Shown one piece after another: positions 61,492-64,000 of a DNA stretch of 64,000 bases. The stretch spans positions 1,302,001 to 1,366,000 of the forward strand of contig JBGAKR010000001.1 of NCBI GenBank assembly GCA_044224315.1, in the 5' to 3' direction. Numbering within the stretch: position 1 is the stretch's first letter; every line of letters begins with the position of its first letter. The DNA comes from JAGXTF01 sp044224315 (GTDB lineage: Bacteria; Bacteroidota; Bacteroidia; NS11-12g; UBA955). A model generated the notes under the pieces. The model did not search any database, was not told the origin of the DNA, and was given only the letters and a program-made list of their open reading frames with translations. A program made the position numbers and the translations under genes.

Positions 61492-61941
61492 ATGAAATTA
61501 ATTGCCCCTTTGTTTCTAATTCTACCAATGTTTATGTGTAGTTGTATGAAGGATGAATTTCCGGTAACCAGCAACCAATATCTTCAGAACCCCGAATACA
61601 TTAAATTAATCCCTAAGATTGGACGATACAGGAATTATAATCCATACTACTATATTCCTCAAGGTAAGTTATTGATAAAGGATTCATACAATTATGTGAA
61701 TACAGTAGAGCTGGGATCAGCGACCATTGATTTTAAAAAATACAATTTTATATATATTTATACACCAGTAAGCCTTACTGAAATCAAAGGCTTTGATGTT
61801 TTTATTAATCATCATAAAAAAAAGGTACTGGTTAATTTTACCGGCTTTAGAAAACGGTACGATAATATGCCTAGTGCCGCAGCGAGTGCGGAATTTTTAA
61901 TACCGGCTTTGCCTTCAGATTATCAATTGGTAGTAAATTAG
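61492..61941 (+). CDS. Putative lipoprotein
   Basis: 149 residues. MKLIAPLFLILPMFMCSCMK has a hydrophobic core followed by Cys at 16 and 18, consistent with a Bacteroidota lipoprotein. Mature sequence: short, tyrosine-rich, beta-predicted (YRNYNPYYYIPQGKLLIKDS), with no motif I recognise. It begins 359 bases after carB, with no shared operon. The next gene starts one base after its stop (TAGTATG), so the two are co-translated. Role unknown, possibly a lipoprotein paired with an outer-membrane partner. Confidence 0.7.
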   Translation: MKLIAPLFLILPMFMCSCMKDEFPVTSNQYLQNPEYIKLIPKIGRYRNYNPYYYIPQGKLLIKDSYNYVNTVELGSATIDFKKYNFIYIYTPVSLTEIKGFDVFINHHKKKVLVNFTGFRKRYDNMPSAAASAEFLIPALPSDYQLVVN

Positions 61942-61942
61942 T

Positions 61943-62539
61943 ATGGGTAAATATTTTGTAATTATTGGGTTAATATATACTCCATTTTTGGTAGGAAAAC
62001 CACCGGTAAAAAAGAATAAAATTATCTTAGGAATTAATCTGAACTGTGGGTTGGGTATGCCAGCTTCGGACTATAAGCCATTAAAAAGTCTGCAAAATAT
62101 AAATATACTGGGAGGCGGTATTTATTTCAAAGATAATTATGCTTCTGTAGGTATTGAAACCAATTACAATTATAGAAGAGTAAAGCAGGCATTGGGTTGG
62201 AGTGATTATTATCAGCAGCAAAAAAACCGATTAACTGGTGTATTTTTAGAGTTTTATTTATATAAGCGCAACCCCCTAGCCGTTGGATTTAGAATGCGTT
62301 GGCTAAGTTGTACCTCAAACATTGTGGAATACTCTAGAGATGCGGAATTGAACACCTTTTTAAGCCCAAAAAGAGTAATAAGCTATGGCTGTTTTTTACC
62401 TGGGTTGTCGATGCGATATCTGATTAATAAATATTTATGTGCCGAAGCATTTTATTATATGGTTTATGGCAGCAAAGCCCATCTAAACGCGCCCAATCAG
62501 CATTTTGGAATTAAATTAAACGGAATGTTGGAGTGGTGA
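61943..62539 (+). CDS. Outer-membrane beta-barrel-like protein
   Basis: 198 residues. A weak N-terminal hydrophobic stretch (YFVIIGLIYTPFLVG) may be a signal peptide, although the following sequence lacks a clear cleavage site. After that alternating strands with aromatic residues (IILGINLNCGLGM, ASVGIETNYNYRRV, RLTGVFLEFYLYKR, GFRMRWLSC) and a C-terminal GIKLNGMLEW suggest an eight-stranded OmpW/OmpX-size barrel. It is translationally linked to the preceding lipoprotein gene, so they may form a complex. No homologue is named with certainty. Confidence 0.55.
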   Translation: MGKYFVIIGLIYTPFLVGKPPVKKNKIILGINLNCGLGMPASDYKPLKSLQNINILGGGIYFKDNYASVGIETNYNYRRVKQALGWSDYYQQQKNRLTGVFLEFYLYKRNPLAVGFRMRWLSCTSNIVEYSRDAELNTFLSPKRVISYGCFLPGLSMRYLINKYLCAEAFYYMVYGSKAHLNAPNQHFGIKLNGMLEW

Positions 62540-62645
62540 AAATGTAAAAAATACGCCCAAATAAATTGTGTTTTTTTCCTTAAACCTTCTGTCAGCTTCT
62601 CCCTGCTCATGTGTTGTCACCGACCAGTATTCCAAAGTTGCTATA

Positions 62646-62718
62646 ATCTCCGCAAAATATGCGGAGATAATTTGGGTCTTGCGGAGATTAATACGTATAT
62701 TCGCCGCATATTATGCGG
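62646..62718. promoter_or_regulatory. Palindromic sites at the start of the Fic gene
   Basis: ATCTCCGCA (62646-62654) pairs with TGCGGAGAT (62660-62668), a 23-base palindrome. A half site TTGCGGAGAT is at 62679-62688. CCGCATA-T-TATGCGG is at 62704-62718, and the ATG of the Fic gene (62713) lies inside its right arm. A matching set follows the gene (63831-63874). Probable binding sites for a dimeric regulator, perhaps the Fic system itself. Confidence 0.65.
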
Positions 62719-63828
62719 AGAAAAGCAGTATATATCCATGATTTGGAGGACTGGCCAAACTTTGAATGGGATGCTAAAAAACTGGCAAACTCATTGGCGC
62801 AGCTGCGTTTTCGGCAAGGTAAACTATTGGGGAAAATGGAGGGCCTGGGTTTTGATACCCGCAAAGAAGCCAACCTGCAAACCCTTACTGAAGATGTGCT
62901 GAAAAGCAGCGATATAGAGGGCGAGGTTTTTGATCCTAACCAGGTGCGATCTTCTGTTGCCCGCAAGCTGGGATTGAAAGTGGCAGGCATGGTGCCATCT
63001 GCCCGCAAAGTGGATGGCGCAGTAGAAATGCTTTTAGATGCCACCCAGAAATATACCAAAGAACTTTCTGAAGAACGCCTGTTTGCCTGGCATAAATCGC
63101 TGTTTTCGGGGGGTTCTGCACATTCCAATCTGGTAATAGGTAAGTGGCGAACCAATGATGATTCTGACCCAATGATGGTGGTTTCGGGGGCATTGGGAAA
63201 GGAAAAAGTGCATTTTCAGGCGCCGGTTTCCTCGCGGGTGAAGAAAGAAATGAAGCATTTTTTAAAATGGTTCAATAACGAGAATGATTTAGACCTGGTG
63301 CTGAAATCGGCTTTGGCGCACCTTTGGTTTCTTACCATACACCCATTTGATGATGGCAATGGCCGCATAGCCAGGGCAATTTCAGATTTGCTGCTGTGCC
63401 GCGCCGATAACAATGCGCAGCGATTCTACAGCATGTCTGGGCAAATTAGACAGCAACGCAAGGCCTATTATGAAGTATTGGAAAAAACCCAGAAGGGCAG
63501 GCTGGATATAACTGAATGGTTGCTTTGGTATATGCAATGCATGCAAAATGCCTTGTTGGCTTCTGAAAATATTCTGTCAAGGGTACTCAAAAAAGCCCGA
63601 TTTTGGGATATTCACCGCAACGCTGTTTTGAATGAAAGACAGCATTTAATGTTAAACAAATTGCTGGATGGGTTCGATGGAAAACTCACCACTTCTAAGT
63701 GGGCAAAAATCACCAAAACCTCGCAGGACAGCGCTTTGCGCGATATACAGGATCTGATAACCCGCAAGGTTCTGGAAAAAGAAACCTCAGGCGGAAGAAG
63801 CACTTCCTATATATTAAAAGCCCTTTAA
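62713..63828 (+). CDS. Fic family AMPylase/nucleotidyltransferase (DUF4172-type)
   Basis: 371 residues. It begins KAVYIHDLEDWPNFEWD, the DUF4172 N-terminal segment, which supports the start at 62713. S65-SDI-E69-G70 is the inhibitory (S/T)xxxE(G/N) motif near the N-terminus (class II Fic). The catalytic motif HPFDDGNGRIAR is at 210-221, and the flap-like VSGALGKEKVHFQAP is near 157-171. A winged-helix-like C-terminus follows (WAKITKTSQDSALRDIQDLI, then VLEKETSGGRSTSYIL), suggesting DNA binding. Fic proteins transfer AMP (or another nucleotide) to hydroxyl groups of target proteins. The inhibitory glutamate keeps it in check. Targets unknown. Confidence 0.95.
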   Translation: MRRKAVYIHDLEDWPNFEWDAKKLANSLAQLRFRQGKLLGKMEGLGFDTRKEANLQTLTEDVLKSSDIEGEVFDPNQVRSSVARKLGLKVAGMVPSARKVDGAVEMLLDATQKYTKELSEERLFAWHKSLFSGGSAHSNLVIGKWRTNDDSDPMMVVSGALGKEKVHFQAPVSSRVKKEMKHFLKWFNNENDLDLVLKSALAHLWFLTIHPFDDGNGRIARAISDLLLCRADNNAQRFYSMSGQIRQQRKAYYEVLEKTQKGRLDITEWLLWYMQCMQNALLASENILSRVLKKARFWDIHRNAVLNERQHLMLNKLLDGFDGKLTTSKWAKITKTSQDSALRDIQDLITRKVLEKETSGGRSTSYILKAL

Positions 63829-63830
63829 GT

Positions 63831-63874
63831 TTGCGGAGAATATTTTTCGTAATCACCGCATATTATGCGGTGAT
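63831..63874. promoter_or_regulatory. Palindromic site downstream of the Fic gene
   Basis: TTGCGGAGAA at 63831-63840 and a palindrome with arms ATCACCGCATA and TATGCGGTGAT around one T at 63852-63874. It mirrors the set at 62646-62718. No T-tract, so it is not an obvious terminator. From 63875 to 64000 I see nothing further. Confidence 0.6.
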
Positions 63875-64000
63875 TGTCAATAACAGCGGTTTAATAAATT
63901 GAATTAAAAACCCCAATAAAATCGAATTTATCGTACCCAGGGACCGATCTGGGCCAGATTTATACATTTCTTTAAGCTAGCGCAAATAAGGAAGGGATCC

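Larger units (their letters stand above)
61281..62628. repeat. 34-base direct repeat flanking the lipoprotein/barrel pair
   Basis: Copies at 61281-61314 and 62595-62628, with about 30 of 34 positions identical, including TTCTCCCTG and GTGTTGTCACCGACCAGT. The left copy contains GGTCG...CGACC, an inverted repeat. The two enclose the genes 61492-62539. Only the two copies are the repeat itself; the span is given to show the flanked unit. Confidence 0.65.

Overview
The window looks like chromosome of a Bacteroidota bacterium, probably a Chitinophagales- or Sphingobacteria-like lineage. The evidence is many secreted proteins ending in type IX secretion (T9SS) sorting domains, the Bacteroidota-type -7 promoter element TAnnTTTG before several genes, general absence of Shine-Dalgarno sites, and a carbamoyl-phosphate synthase large subunit without the usual C-terminal regulatory domain. 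No rRNA, tRNA, CRISPR array, integrase or transposase was seen.

Layout. (1) 1-7130, minus strand: a tightly packed four-gene operon encoding a DUF262 protein, a UvrD-type helicase, a PD-(D/E)XK nuclease part and a second DUF262 protein that runs off the left edge. It resembles an anti-phage defence cassette and is the strongest candidate for an undescribed system. The nuclease domain is split across the helicase/nuclease gene junction. (2) 7227-12376: a large RHS protein with a small T9SS-tagged RHS-like partner. (3) 12.6-16.0 kb: tiny ORFs, an MqsR-like toxin with a Panacea-type antitoxin, and a small operon of unknown function. (4) 16.5-25.9 kb: unusual repeats. These are an 11-bp iteron-like array before a small HTH-like gene, heptamer (7-bp) arrays, and two related hairpin modules either side of a T9SS protein gene. 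A predicted outer-membrane protein and a polytopic membrane protein also lie here. (5) 25.9-58.0 kb: a nearly continuous minus-strand block of exported surface proteins. It holds a T9SS protein with two tail-fibre-like proteins, an OmpH-like chaperone, two proteins built of TTR-like repeats, two giant LamG/repeat paralogues, a gliding-motility (type B) CTD protein and a PKD protein. (6) 58.3-64.0 kb, plus strand: carB, a lipoprotein/beta-barrel pair flanked by a 34-bp direct repeat, and a Fic protein gene flanked by palindromes.

How the parts relate. The four left-hand genes have overlaps or short gaps and one candidate promoter, so they should act together: helicase plus nuclease as a DNA-processing engine, and the two DUF262 proteins as NTP-dependent sensor/nucleases. 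The toxin-antitoxin pair has its own promoter with two direct repeats that could be the antitoxin operator. Most of the rest builds the cell surface: proteins cross the inner membrane by signal peptides, and those with a CTD would leave through a T9SS encoded elsewhere. Functional calls rest on motifs read by eye; no database search was possible.
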